Positions 31,787 through 43,097 of a DNA stretch of 64,000 nt are shown here, piece after piece. Origin of the DNA: Corythucha ciliata (taxonomy: Eukaryota; Arthropoda; Insecta; Hemiptera; Tingidae). A model generated the notes under the pieces. That model was not told where the DNA came from, did not search any database, and worked only from the letters and a program-made list of their open reading frames with translations. Both the position numbers and the translations under genes were made by a program. Position 1 is the first letter of the stretch, and each line of letters opens with the position of its first letter. The stretch is from positions 1,922,001 to 1,986,000 of the forward strand of contig CM075937.1 of assembly GCA_038030265.1 (NCBI GenBank), read 5' to 3'.

Positions 31787-33549
31787 CTACTGCTGCAAGA
31801 ACTTGTCAATCTTCATTATGGGGGGGCCCAAATTTGTTAAACCACCAACAATGTCCAGAATATTGTCAATGTATCCTGCCAGCTTCCACGGTATGTGGCC
31901 TCGGAGGAAACGATCACCCTTTCAACATGTACTCGCGCGCGGGCAATGTTCGCATTTTCAATAGCGTCTGTGTGGCTTAGTTGCCTGTTTCCTTGGCTGT
32001 CTTTTTTTAAAAAGGGAGGCCTGTGTAGTTTTATGTTCCTCTGAAATAAAGAAGAAAAAAGATTAGACAGTTATCAACATTTCAAGCAGGGAGCAGTCAG
32101 CAGTTACTTGAGCACACTCATTTTCAATTCGAAATCCCTTGTCAACCATTACAGCGTCATAAGGGTCTAGTTTGTCCAAGATGCCACTGTCACTCACTAC
32201 GATCTTGTCTGACGCGCGGCCTCCGAAAGCAGGGCTGATCTCCGTTATCAACCCCGATGGTGTAACACCAACATTGAATTTGAAGGTGTGTTTATTGAGA
32301 ATAAGTCAAAATCCTACACTTCAAACATTTGCATGTCTCAGCCCAGTCTAGAACAATTCTTGTGCTCCTGAAGCTTGCAAAAGATACGGACAAGTTGGCC
32401 CTGATAAAGTTTTGTTCCGGCCACGGGATCATCGTTTTCAGAACTCTTGCAAGGATGGGGCACATATTTTGAAAATAGTTCGAGCATGTCTGTCGACTTA
32501 TACCGAACAGCACTCCTATCGCACAAAATCGCATATTCATTTTTATTTTAACCATCGTCAGTATCACTCTATCTTTGAGACTGATCAATTTCTTGTCGTT
32601 GAAGCTTCGGGTGCTAACTCAGAGACACATTCAACTAAACCTTCCAGAAGATCGATTGAATGAATTCCCGTAAATGTGAAAAGTTTGGAATCTGAGTTGA
32701 TAATGTCCGTTAATTTCACAATTATTTTGTTGGTCGTTTTTGAAGGCTCCTGGCCAGTGATGACATTATTTCCTGTCTGGCTAGTTTTTTCATTCAGATT
32801 ATTGCTCACGCTCAGAAGATCTGCTAAACTGGAATTATCGACATCATGGACAGAAGCTTTCGTTGGATCTACCAGGCAGACTTGAGTGGCCTTATCGAGC
32901 AATCCTTTAAGAGGGACGGGGCGCGGTCAAGTGTCCCTGGAAGTTTCAGGACCAAATCCTTCACTAGTGGCCGGAATCCTGCGGAGAAATAAATACTTTC
33001 AGGGTTAAAATTCGTGTAAAAAGGAGATGAAAGGAAATGAAATGAACCTATTTGTCTCTTCATGCTGCCTGCGTCGTTTTACCTCGCTTGTTGTTTCATT
33101 CATTAAACGTTTTTGAGGCGGTGGAAGTTCAGTATCTGACATTGACTTTGGTATTCTTGAAGTAGGAACAGCGTGTGGAAAGAGTTTATTACGCTGTTTT
33201 CCTCCTGACAAACAGCGTAATATCGTAAAAGCGAAGCTGAAAGCGAGAATATCGTAAAAACTCCGTTGTGAAAATACGTGAATATGTTAATCTACTTTCA
33301 TGTTACTTACCACCGTGAAAATAGTCCTGTCCAGTAAAATGACTCGAACACACGACCATTGATTTTGAGGACGGTTTTTCCATTTTTAGAGCTGTCTCCC
33401 AATTTTTTCCTCAGATTATGATCTTTTGGGAAATGATGAAAAGTTATCCACTTCAGAGCATAATTATTGCATTGTGGCACGCAGCAATATTTGGATATCC
33501 TATTAGTTGAAGGTCCTTGGTCATGATTCATTAACATAATTATGCCCAA
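31787..33549 (-). pseudogene. THAP-HTH-DDE_4 transposase of the transposon
   Basis: An N-terminal THAP zinc finger (CCVPQC at about 33480, CSSHF at about 33330) is split by a one-base shift in an A-run near 33405. A basic region (PPPQKRL…VKRRRQ) follows, then the stretch KLFTFTGIHSIDLLEGLV and a helix-turn-helix (GISRQTCSNYF). The catalytic core has RIVLDWAE (first D), a two-base loss near 32310, GGRASDKIVVSDSG and AVMVDKGF (second D), then probably an intron (about 32105 to about 32042), LHRPPFLKK and ARARVHVERV (E). The stop is at 31787-31789. Catalytic positions are recognisable, but several indels make it inactive. Confidence 0.75.
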
Positions 33550-33732
33550 TTATAATTAATATCAGCACTTCACATATTAGGTGATTCACTTCACTCCGGC
33601 ATAACAAATCATTAAGTAACTGTTGCAATTTACATTTTGTTATGAAGCACGCCTCACTCCGTCTACTGTCTACTCTACGTTAATTCGCAATGAATCCGCC
33701 AGTTGCACTGGGGTGAATCTTTGCGGGGCCAA

Positions 33733-34686
33733 CAAAGTCATATGGAAAACCAAGTCCTCAGACTCGAAAAAAAAAATGTTTTTTTTTTGTGGGTTGGGAT
33801 TTTTTCTCCCGTTAGGAATAAAAAAGGAGAAAACCCGCCAAATACAAATTATTATTTTTATTTCAAAGAAAAAGATGATAATGAATTATAATTGTCAATT
33901 TCATAAAAAGTTTCCCGACGATTATTGACGACGAAATTGATAAGATTAATTCATTGACTGATGTGAGAAAAACGGCCCTCGAGCTGTTCCTTTATTCTTG
34001 CCTATGCTGAATACTGCTCACACCTCAGCCTCTCGTCCCAGGAATACTTCGCGAAAAATACGTATACATTTACTATCTGAAATTTTTACATCTTTTTCAA
34101 TTGGCTCGTCAACTTTATACTTCTTACTTAGCGCATATAACAATTCACTCATTGCATACAATTTTCTTAATTGTCGCATTGATTTGAAATTCATCGAGGG
34201 AGATTCAAATCTAAATTGTAAGTAATAGATGGAGCTCGCCCGCACTTACACACTGTGAAGACGATTTAAGATCGTTGTATTATTTATAATAATAGCAATG
34301 ACATGGACGATAAGGAATTCCTGTTTAATTTCTGACAACAATTATCTGGACTCTCGGGCTTCCAATGAGCGAAATAAGTCTTTTTGCCAACAATTAAGCG
34401 TATTGTCTCGAGAAACACACTATAGGCAGATAATCGCGTGTCTTCATTTTCGCAGCCTCCAGCTGCTCGCTGCGTTGAAAATCATTCTTCTATCCACCGC
34501 TGCACTGAATTACGCGTCAGATCTGCAGCGTATCTTTTTAGTGACATATCAAGTAAAGAGAGGACCAGGCTTTTCCGAAGATGACTTCTCACAACAGCGA
34601 CAGCTATTGTTAAATAAGAAGAAGAAGAACGAAAAAAGAAAATAAGCACAAATATGGGATATTTTTATACCTCAAGAACAACTTTT
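33733..34686. other. unassigned stretch
   Basis: No known domain. A minus-strand open frame at 34018-34245 has MRQLRKLYAMSELLYALSKK, with acceptor- and donor-like edges. It could be one more exon of an element but I cannot support that. Confidence 0.25.
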
Positions 34687-36104
34687 TCACTTTAGTTTTG
34701 CAAGCTTGTTCAAGTTCTTGGCTTCAATATTACTTTTGCGATGCTTGTTTTCGAAAGTACACATGAAGTGCATTCTTGTGCATACGTAGAACATCACAAT
34801 TTGTTTGGTTATATGCATGCGATGGTCTCTCGCGTTACAACCAACTAAAGGCAAAGGATTTGAAGAATCCTGCAAGGCCCAGATAATTTTAAAAAATGTT
34901 TCGGCGCACAATGGATCCTCGGCTTTAATCGCGGTAATGTGGTCCTCGAGATGCTGAAGTAAACGAACAACTTCTAAATTGGGTTTCACAAGCACCATGT
35001 GTAAATCCCTCTCCTTGAAGTAGTCGCTCACTTCATGACCATCGTCCGTAACCAAACATCGCTTACAGTCCTCGCAATTAGTAAATGAGGACGCTCGTTT
35101 GGTTACGTATCCTGCGAAATATTCAGCGGAGTCCGTGTATTTTACGAAGCGAGCGTCGCCTGCTCCGAAGTCACCTAAATGACGGCTGATGAGCTTGGCA
35201 GTCTATGCCAACAAATAATAATACTAATAATCTTACTCGCACTATCCAAAATACGATCCAGTGTAAAATCAACATGGGATTTCCGGTCAGTAACAATGGA
35301 TGTGTCGTCTGTTTGTGTTACCAGCGATTGAAATGCCTCTTCTACTTTAACGTTGCTGCCTTTCGGTGGCTTTATCAAGGAATACACGCTCAACAATCGA
35401 AAAATCTGAGTGAAAACTGTGGGGCTAGGACGGTTGTTGCAACCACTACTCGCTCTAACCATGCCGAAAAACCCCTGAGACATGAAATTTGTCGTAATTA
35501 GAATTATTTCTTTAGAGTGATGGATAGTAATTACTTCTAAGCGATCTTGACTTAATCTTGATGTCATAAGAAACGTATTTCCGTGTTTTTTGAGCTCATC
35601 AAAAATTGATATTGCTGAGTTCAGAGTGACGACAATACCAACTGAAGTGCTGCTAGTTAACACGTTTTCACTAGTTTCTTTCCACTCGACAATGTATTTT
35701 AAAAAGCGTTTCACTGTCTAGAACACGTCAATTAGCTATAGAACCGTTTGATAATGTTCAATTATCACAAATAAAATTAATAATAAAATTTTGCAATTAT
35801 TGATCCTTTATTCAGAAATTTCCTCTTCATTTTCTACTATGAATTCTTTTTATTAAGGCTAAATGTCCCTTTTACTCGAAGTTGTTTTACTTATGTAATA
35901 CTGTAGTCGTATGTTCTCTCATAAGATTTTCCAAAGGGATATGGTGAAAAAACTTGGAATCTCTATCCTACTCACGGTGCTCTAGTTGCTCTAGATCCAT
36001 TCATAATTGCAATGTTGTCCATACCCCGTCGTATATTCCCAGTCGCAAGCTGTCAGTTGACAAAATTATATCCTGTGATTGACTAGGTAACCATAGTTCT
36101 TTTA

Positions 36105-36290
36105 CGTCCAGGTGGTATATGTTGTTGTCTCTCTACAATAATTGTTTTTATTTCTTCCTTGGCCTTGGTCCAATCGATTTTCTGCCTGCCTAGGCAGTCG
36201 AAAATCGATTAGACCAAGACCAGGGAAGAAAAAAAAACAATTATTGTGGAGAAACGACAACATATACCACCTAGACGTCTGAATAACTCC
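36105..36290. mobile_element. foldback hairpin element
   Basis: About 185 bp, almost entirely palindromic: arms of about 85 bp around CCTAGG, including GGTGGTATATGTTGTTGTC at left and its complement at right, and CAATCGATTTTC near the centre. It would form a long hairpin. It lies in an intron of the P-like gene. Confidence 0.6.
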
Positions 36291-36792
36291 ACGACTTCCA
36301 TGGTCAATTACAATTTTAATGATAGTTCTTTTAATTCATTCATTATGAACTCACTATTGCTTCAAAATAAATGCCGCACTGATGGTGGTGGTAAAGAAAA
36401 ATGGTGGTGGAAAAATGGTTCTGGAAGAATACTAATTTTTGAGGGTAGACAATATCATGTCCCTGGCCGACACAAATCGGTGCGCCCTAATATTTTTTAA
36501 TCATTGCTAAAAACCAGTAAGAAACACATAGCTCATACCTCTAGTTCTGCTGAGTCTGACCATAAAGCCCCCTTTTTACTAGAAGAGGTCATAGCTCTAA
36601 TGAGCTCATTAATTCGTTTAACGAATTTGCAGGTTGGCGATATGTCATCTTGAATAATACCGGATTTTTGGAGAGAGACAAGGGAAGCCGGAATGTCTAC
36701 CCCGAAAAACTGTGAAAATAGAAAAGGATGGGTCAAAGTAATTTTCGCAATTCTTTTTCAATTGCTTTTCTAATATTTCTTTTTATTATACA

Positions 36793-37700
36793 GGGTGGAG
36801 GGGATAAGTTTCACAAAAATAATATGTGGAAATATCCCTCATTTGCGATCGAAAACAACCTACATACCCTGATCTGAAAATCAAAACTCTTCTATGTATA
36901 CCTACGATTTTCAAACGTCATGAAATGCTTTCATCAATTTTCTGAACCAAATGTGAATTACTCGCTTCCCAACTAACTTTCTGCAACTTTACTATTATTT
37001 CGGAAAGAGCACAATTTTTCTGTAAGGATCAGTCATTTACGTCCCAGGTCTACAAGTTACTGTGGCCCCGATAGCTCCTTGAAGTTGTAGGAACTTGCAC
37101 TTTTGAAATTTTCAAGGAAAGCCAATATCCAATTATTCACTCTACATAATGCGCGTATCGACTACCCATGGGTCAGAAAAACTTCTAGAAAGGGTCCCTT
37201 TCAAACTTACAGATGGGTGTTTTGATAATTAATCTGCGTTTTTTCGGTACGAATGACCACGTTTTAAGAAAAAAGAGTCATTTTTCTCTTCAAAATTTCT
37301 TGTTTTGACCTGCTGAATTTAAGCAATCCTTGTGATTTTCAGCATGCTACAAGTCTTAAATCCTCTTCTAAAGTCCTTTTTTAACGGAGCAGGCTGTGTT
37401 CGCCTACCCTAAGTTACAAAATGTCGCTCTGGCAGCTGGCTGTCGGATTAGAGTGCATTTCATTACAAATACGATTATTGACGATCTAAGCTAATTAGCC
37501 CTTATTGATAAGAAATGTATGAAAAAATTGGAAAGTCACAATAATTGTTATTATTTACCAAATAATAGATAAAAAATTGGAAATGTCGACATTCCTAGAA
37601 GTTGAATGCACTATTCACAACAGCCAGCTGCCTGAGCGACATTTAGTTTGAAGGCGTTAACCATAGAGATAGTATAACCACTAGAGGGGGAATTGCATGC
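36793..37700. mobile_element. decayed TA-type inverted-repeat element
   Basis: Begins ACAGGGTGG after TAT and includes CCTCATTTGCGATCGAAA, both resembling the terminus of the 2-kb palindrome at 59610-61594. An inner inverted pair, ATGTCGCTCTGGCAGCTGGCTGT, occurs near 37422 and inverted near 37618. Right boundary uncertain. Confidence 0.4.
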
Positions 37701-38069
37701 GCAAACAAGTATAAACTGGGGCGAGGATTAACGTCATCCGGATATCGTTGCGGCTCCGTAGGTCTCTTCCCATTGGCTGTCTCAAAACGTTGACATTGTT
37801 CAATCCCCGGTTTGTACAAAATTCATTTGAGGTGAGGATATTTTAGCCTAATGTTACTGGTAACTAATTAATTAACTTTCCAGCATTTTTCAAGCAGTCC
37901 CTATGAGTGTTCACCGACAGCTAGTTCTGCTTTCATCTTTTTTTTTTTTTTTTCACGGGCTTTTTTTTTTACATACACGCTCAAATAATACAGATTTTTC
38001 GTACAGCAGGCTCCCGTAGTATTGATTTGTCTATTCAAAAACACAACTTCAGACTTACTGTGGAATAAT

Positions 38070-38556
38070 GAGGAAGTAACATAAAAAATAAAAATCACTG
38101 GTAACATTTTTTTTCGAAAGAAAATGGCTAAATATGACAAGGAATTGAATATTAGTGCGTAAATGATTAATTTCAATTTATAGTGAAATAATAAAACTTG
38201 CCAATTTTTTTTGTTACATTATACGGCCAGTCCGTGACTCGTGACGTATTTAAGGCGTTGTGACCCCGTCCAACCCTCCACAACAGGCTGTTATCATGTC
38301 TTTCCCCCTTCTTGTCCCTCCCGTTTGGCCTAAGCCCTATTGTTTGATTTGTGGGAAGCTATTGTGATGGTTACGCGAATGCTGTATTACGTCATCAGTC
38401 TATCTAGCCTATTTCAAATGGGTCCTGCAACCCAATAGTTTTAAAAATTAATAAAAAAAGACAGGGCCGGATTTTCTTTGAACGGATCTTGTTTTCATGA
38501 GTTTTGTTCACCAAGCTATCACGACGGCATGATTTTGGAAAATATTTTACTTCCTC
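38070..38556. mobile_element. MITE, GAGGAAGT family (second copy)
   Basis: 487 bp with termini GAGGAAGTAA and TTACTTCCTC, AT on both sides (38068-38069, 38557-38558). The terminal motif, length and duplication match the element at 18100-18599. The interior differs except for short phrases such as GAACGGATC. It lies where the catalytic exons of the P-like gene are expected. Confidence 0.65.
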
Positions 38557-39834
38557 ATTCACACGCATTCTTAATAATTCGCCTTTCAACATTCAAGGCA
38601 TACAGGAACGAATCGATGTTGGCGTAATTTCTAAATAAAAAATTAAAACCCACCATATACATAATATAAGGAATTACCTCGACTTCAAAATTGTCATATA
38701 CGACAATTCTTCTATGAATTTCCCTCAAATCCGAGCTGAATTGAAGGTAAATTATCCCTTTGCCTTGAATTCTGGACAATGCCCAAGAATTATCCGGCAT
38801 TGGGACGTTCGATAAACAATCGATTGTCAATCCATGATTTTCGGATATAAACGAAATTTGTTCGAATTCCATTTGAGTCGACCCGTGTTGGGTGGGATTG
38901 TCAACTGCAATAGAACTAGTCACAGGCTTGGTTGCCTGTTAAAATAATGTGATTTCATAATTTTAATAATTGCTGGCGTCAAGCATAGTTTACCTATGGT
39001 CATTACTGAACAACTCACCTTAACACTTGATGTCACCATCAGTTTCCTTTGTACAATGGGAGGTGGCCTCCTTTTACTCACTCCAATCAGGGAGTTATGA
39101 CTTTCTGGGAAGACTCTGGGGATCGCCCCTTCTTTCAACTTTGGTCTACCTCTCGGAAATAGTTTCACTTCATTGTTTACTAATAACTCATAGTGAGTCT
39201 CTATGTCGTCATCCGCGAAATGAAGGGAACAAATTAATGATTTTCTACTAAGTTTTTTTTCTTTCGCGATGCCAATGGCATTCGCCCAATGGCATTCGCG
39301 GTTCCTGAAATATGATGAAAATTTACTATGAGACTTATGCTATGAGGGGCTTGTTTTAAGATTGGATTTAAAGATGGTATCGGTATTCTGTAAGAATATG
39401 AACATTCATTCGTAGTCTAGCAAATTTAGCAGTGCTCGTACAATTGGGGCTTTGGGGATTACCTAACGCCTCTTTCACACTATGAGAAAAAATAAGACTG
39501 TTTCGGTTAAGGACATATAACTCCGTGGGGCTTTCCATCATTAGGCCGACAACAAATCCTTCTCAAATTTTAGAAGAAAGATGCCGGCATCTTCTTTCTC
39601 TGCATTTGAATAGGGCCCAACTCAGGAATATTAAATATAACTGATTTAAAAACGAGAATACTGCAATTCAATGCAAAGAGTGGTAGGCACCCTAAATCCA
39701 TGAAATCTTAATAACATTTATGAAGTTTTATTTACCGCTGGTGGATGAAAAAACGAAACTTTGTATACGTCTTTTCTTCTACTTGTATGGGGGTAACCAC
39801 TCGTACAGTTGGGAACGTTACACGTTCTCGGCAT

Positions 39835-42800
39835 TATTACTCCTTAAAAAAAGTCATAATTATGAATTTCCTCAATACTATAGTGCGTATTGAGAACAAT
39901 TAATTCTCAAACTGACCTCACTTAAATCTTACTTCCAGTACGGTCACGTCACTACACTCAAGAATTTGAGACGAAGGAAGAGACGAAAGGGCTTCGTTAA
40001 ATAGAAGAGCTTAATATTCTCTGTTCGGTTTGAAGTTGTCAGCGTAATATCCATCTTTATACCATATGGTTCTTTCTTTAGTTTCTTTCAACACCTTGGC
40101 TTTTGTATAAAATTTGAATTTAGCGGGTTATCTACTTTCACAGTAGAGCAGCGCCACGTACCGGGAGCAAAAATCCCGACCCACGAACCACTTCATTTTT
40201 TTAACATACAAATAATACAAAGTTTAATGACTTGGTTTTCCATATGACTTTGGGGGCCAATACTGTACCATTGTACAAATAAAGTTAAAAAAAACAAAAA
40301 AAAACTAGTATTGTATTCTTTCATTTTTTTATATTTGAAGAAGAAATCCCCGCTTTTGCAGTTTTATCTGTAAATTTTTTTCGCGTAAAACTTCGCAAAC
40401 TTGCATGTATGTGAATGAAAGAATATAAAATTACGTCATCACGGAAGCTGAGAAACTTTGCTTTTTAAGTATCGCTGACGTAGACTTCTTATTGTATTTT
40501 CCACTTCGAGTGCTACAAATTTTCCTCCACGTTTCAGCATAATAAATGAATCTGTCCCTCCCTTCCCACCTTTTTTAAGCAGCTGGGTGGGTAGGGCGGA
40601 TAGTGACAAACGCATGAGCACGTTGTAAAGTAATGTCACAGGGTGGAGATGATAAAGGTGAGAGGGGTACATGTTGAAAGGGAATAGAGGGCTTGGATGC
40701 TTTTCTTATATCATAGTCGCTGAGTCGGGTAGTGGTGGTGGTGGGGAAGGTCTCGCTTTCCGAAAAGGCGAAAAGCACTATATTAGGGGGGTTGTGAGAG
40801 AGCGTAGGGAAAGGGTCCAACTCATTTCCATTGCAGAGCCTCGAATTTATCTTTGCCTCTTGGAGGGTTGCTGTCTAAGGTAGTCTGAAATGATAGGGGA
40901 GGGGTTGGCAGGTGAAGAAAAGGTGGAAGTTTGAAGTTTTTCGAAAAAAAAAAGTGAGAGATAATCGTGGGGGGAAGGTGGAAACGCTGTCATAGTCACT
41001 TCAGTGAGATTTCCTTTGTGAAAAGAAAACAAAACAATACTGTCGAAGAGGTGAGAATGACGCCGTAGTGGAATGGGGACTCAAGTCGCATTATTTCAGA
41101 AGGCGGAAAAATTCAATTTCTGGAGGGGTGATAGGAATAATAAATTACTTATTAAAAGGGGTTAGATAAGGCATTGAATTTCAATAAACCCTGGGTTTGT
41201 GGCTCGAAGAATTGAATTATTGATTGGGGGGGGGGGGGTTTGAAAAAAATTGAAATTTTCCCTCGTAAATGTCTACCATGATTCAATCCCGGGAGCGTGG
41301 TGAATTCGTGTATAGACCAATCGTGCGGAAAGAATGGAAAGAAAACCTCCCTGATCAAGTTAAAAATGTATTTGAGATAACCGGTTTTTTATTTTATCTG
41401 TTGAAATAGTTTCAATTTTCACTGATTTGACTAGAAAACACCAATGAAGTTCCGCTAATAGCAATCACTGTACGTTCAATAGGGAGAGTGGCACTCGCTG
41501 TCACGATGAAAATGTCCAGTTTCGCCCAACTCCCTTGTTTCGTCTCCATCAAAGACACCCCCCCTCCCCTGCTTTATTGACCAATGTCATTCAATCCTCA
41601 CACCCCCCCCCCCTATTCACTCGCTCTCGGACAACGTTATAGCACGTTGTTGCTTGTTGCAAATCATTCGCATCTCTACTACCCACTCGTACAATACAGC
41701 TCAGTGGAATCTCCAGTTTCAGTCGCTTTTCTGTGACAGTCTGATGTACCCCCCCTCCCAACCGTTTTCCTTTCTATAATTCTCTCTCACTGTTTCCTCT
41801 CGCCCTCTAAATCGAGCTCCTTTGTGATGGTATTGTTATTCAAATGCACAGCTCTGATGTTTTCCCGTATTCCTACCAATACTATTGACCTGGAATAGAA
41901 TTTTTCTCAATTGACTTACTTTTCAGCGTAATAAATGAAGCGGAATATAAAATTTTATCGATCGAATTATCTTTTTCACCTCACATATTCCTCATAACAA
42001 CATTTCGACTTTCAAATTTAGGAATGGTGGGAGGCGATAAAGGAACGAAGTCTGAAGCAGTAAAAATTGGGAAATTTTAAACTCGTAATTGTGAGCGTTC
42101 TTTGACGTTTCTCCCGTGGAAGGGTTAGGCTGGAAAGAGAAAGAATTGAAAGAACAAGAGGCATTTTTACACTAAAGCGTCAAGATAAGAATGGCTTTAA
42201 AGCTTCTATGGAGTTGACTCTCTTTCAAGTCGGTCTTGGCCTCCTTCATAATTTAACATTTTTGCCATACTTCCGCGGTAAATTTTTACTCATCGTCTTG
42301 TAAATGTCAACCTTAGAAAATGACAAACTGCGTAAGGTCGGTAAACTCTATCTAGGAAGAGTGTAAACTAAAAATGGATGATTGAAACCCGAACTTCAAG
42401 TAATAAATTAATTTTTGAAGACTTATTGCCGCCCCCTTCTAGGCAAACTTCCATAGGGCCCCGAAATCCCCCCCCCCCCCTAGTCATTCTGAATGAAACT
42501 GTCTCTGAACCCCAGAGTTAATCAAACAGTTCCTTTCGGGAATTTTATGCAGGCTGAGGTATAGAATTGGAAAAAAATTAGTGTATATACCTACAACTTA
42601 AAAAAAAACTGTAATATGATAATTTAGTTCAGCTAAAAAAGTGCAAACTAATGCCTATTTTACTTTGTAAAAGCGTTAGGGTTTTTATGCTTTCGTCTTT
42701 CAAAAGAAAACCACATCCACATCCTGTCACACTTTACCTATAGCGATAAATCTTTAGCCGTAAAACCCTCATGCTATTCCACTTCGTTTTGCCCTTATCC

Positions 42801-43030
42801 TATTGACAAAAGTTTTTCCTTTTTTCTTTCTACTCCCTCCCACAAGTTTCGTTCCTCTTTTTGCAACGAAAAAAAAGGAACAAAAAGTTGCCTGACAGGG
42901 AAAAAACGGAGCTTTTGTTCGGTACTTTACTCGTTTTCTCGATTATTTTATTATAACCGAGTTTTCTACAATGTTGACACATTTTGTTTTATCCATTATT
43001 AATTAAACTATTTATTTTTTTTTTCTTCAG
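39835..43030 (+). other. 3' part of intron 3
   Basis: No gene seen. Several homopolymer C or G runs (near 41229, 41606, 42470). It ends in a T-rich tract and CAG before exon 4. Confidence 0.45.
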
Positions 43031-43097
43031 CCTCCGATCGTCGTTCTCAACGTAGTTGTTCTAGAAGCCGAAGGACTGGAAGCTAAAGATGCCAACG
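43031..43097 (+). CDS. unc-13-4A: unc-13-4A/staccato, coding exon 4 (start of C2A)
   Basis: Between TTTCTTCAG and AACG/GTGAGT. 22 codons plus one base, phase 0 to 1. It encodes PPIVVLNVVVLEAEGLEAKD and then AN(G), the first strands of a C2 domain just before the expected aromatic-SDPY Ca-binding loop. It joins exon 3 without gap (EEK then PPI), as in family members, where E-E-K-P directly precedes C2A. The next exon was not found up to 64000. Confidence 0.85.

Larger units (their letters stand above)
29275..33732. mobile_element. ISL2EU-like DNA transposon with YqaJ and THAP-DDE genes
   Basis: Two convergent genes, a YqaJ-type nuclease (+) and a THAP-DDE transposase (-), lie between inverted termini. 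The left end begins TTGGCCACGCAAAGATT (29275). The right end, reverse complemented, begins TTGGCCCCGCAAAGATT (to 33732). Both arms also share CGTAGAGTAGACA about 50 bp inside. To my knowledge the pairing of a DDE_4/THAP transposase with a YqaJ exonuclease is the hallmark of the ISL2EU superfamily. I could not define a clean 2-bp target duplication. Both genes carry frameshifts, so this is a relic about 4.46 kb long. Confidence 0.72.
34687..39834 (-). pseudogene. multi-exon THAP/P-element-like transposase gene, centre missing
   Basis: Minus-strand exons: 39834-39736 (MPRTCNVPNC, THAP C-x-x-x-x-C), 39304-39019 (ICSLHF, THAP C-x-x-H, then LKEGAIPRVFPE), 38935-38678 (linker with NSWALSRIQGKGI), 36709-36539 (TCKFVKRINELIRAM), 35717-35535 (FLMTSRLSQDRLE), 35474-35237 (GFFGMVRASSGCNNRPSP) and about 35210-34687 (YFAGYVTKR, then C-x-x-C, NCEDCKRC). 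These blocks match THAP9/P-superfamily transposases. Most splice sites are canonical and exons are open, so decay is modest. A 14-bp tandem duplication (GCGAATGCCATTGG) lies in exon 2, and two junctions do not keep phase. The RNase H-like core expected between 38678 and 36709 is absent; inverted-repeat elements occupy that interval. Confidence 0.7.
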
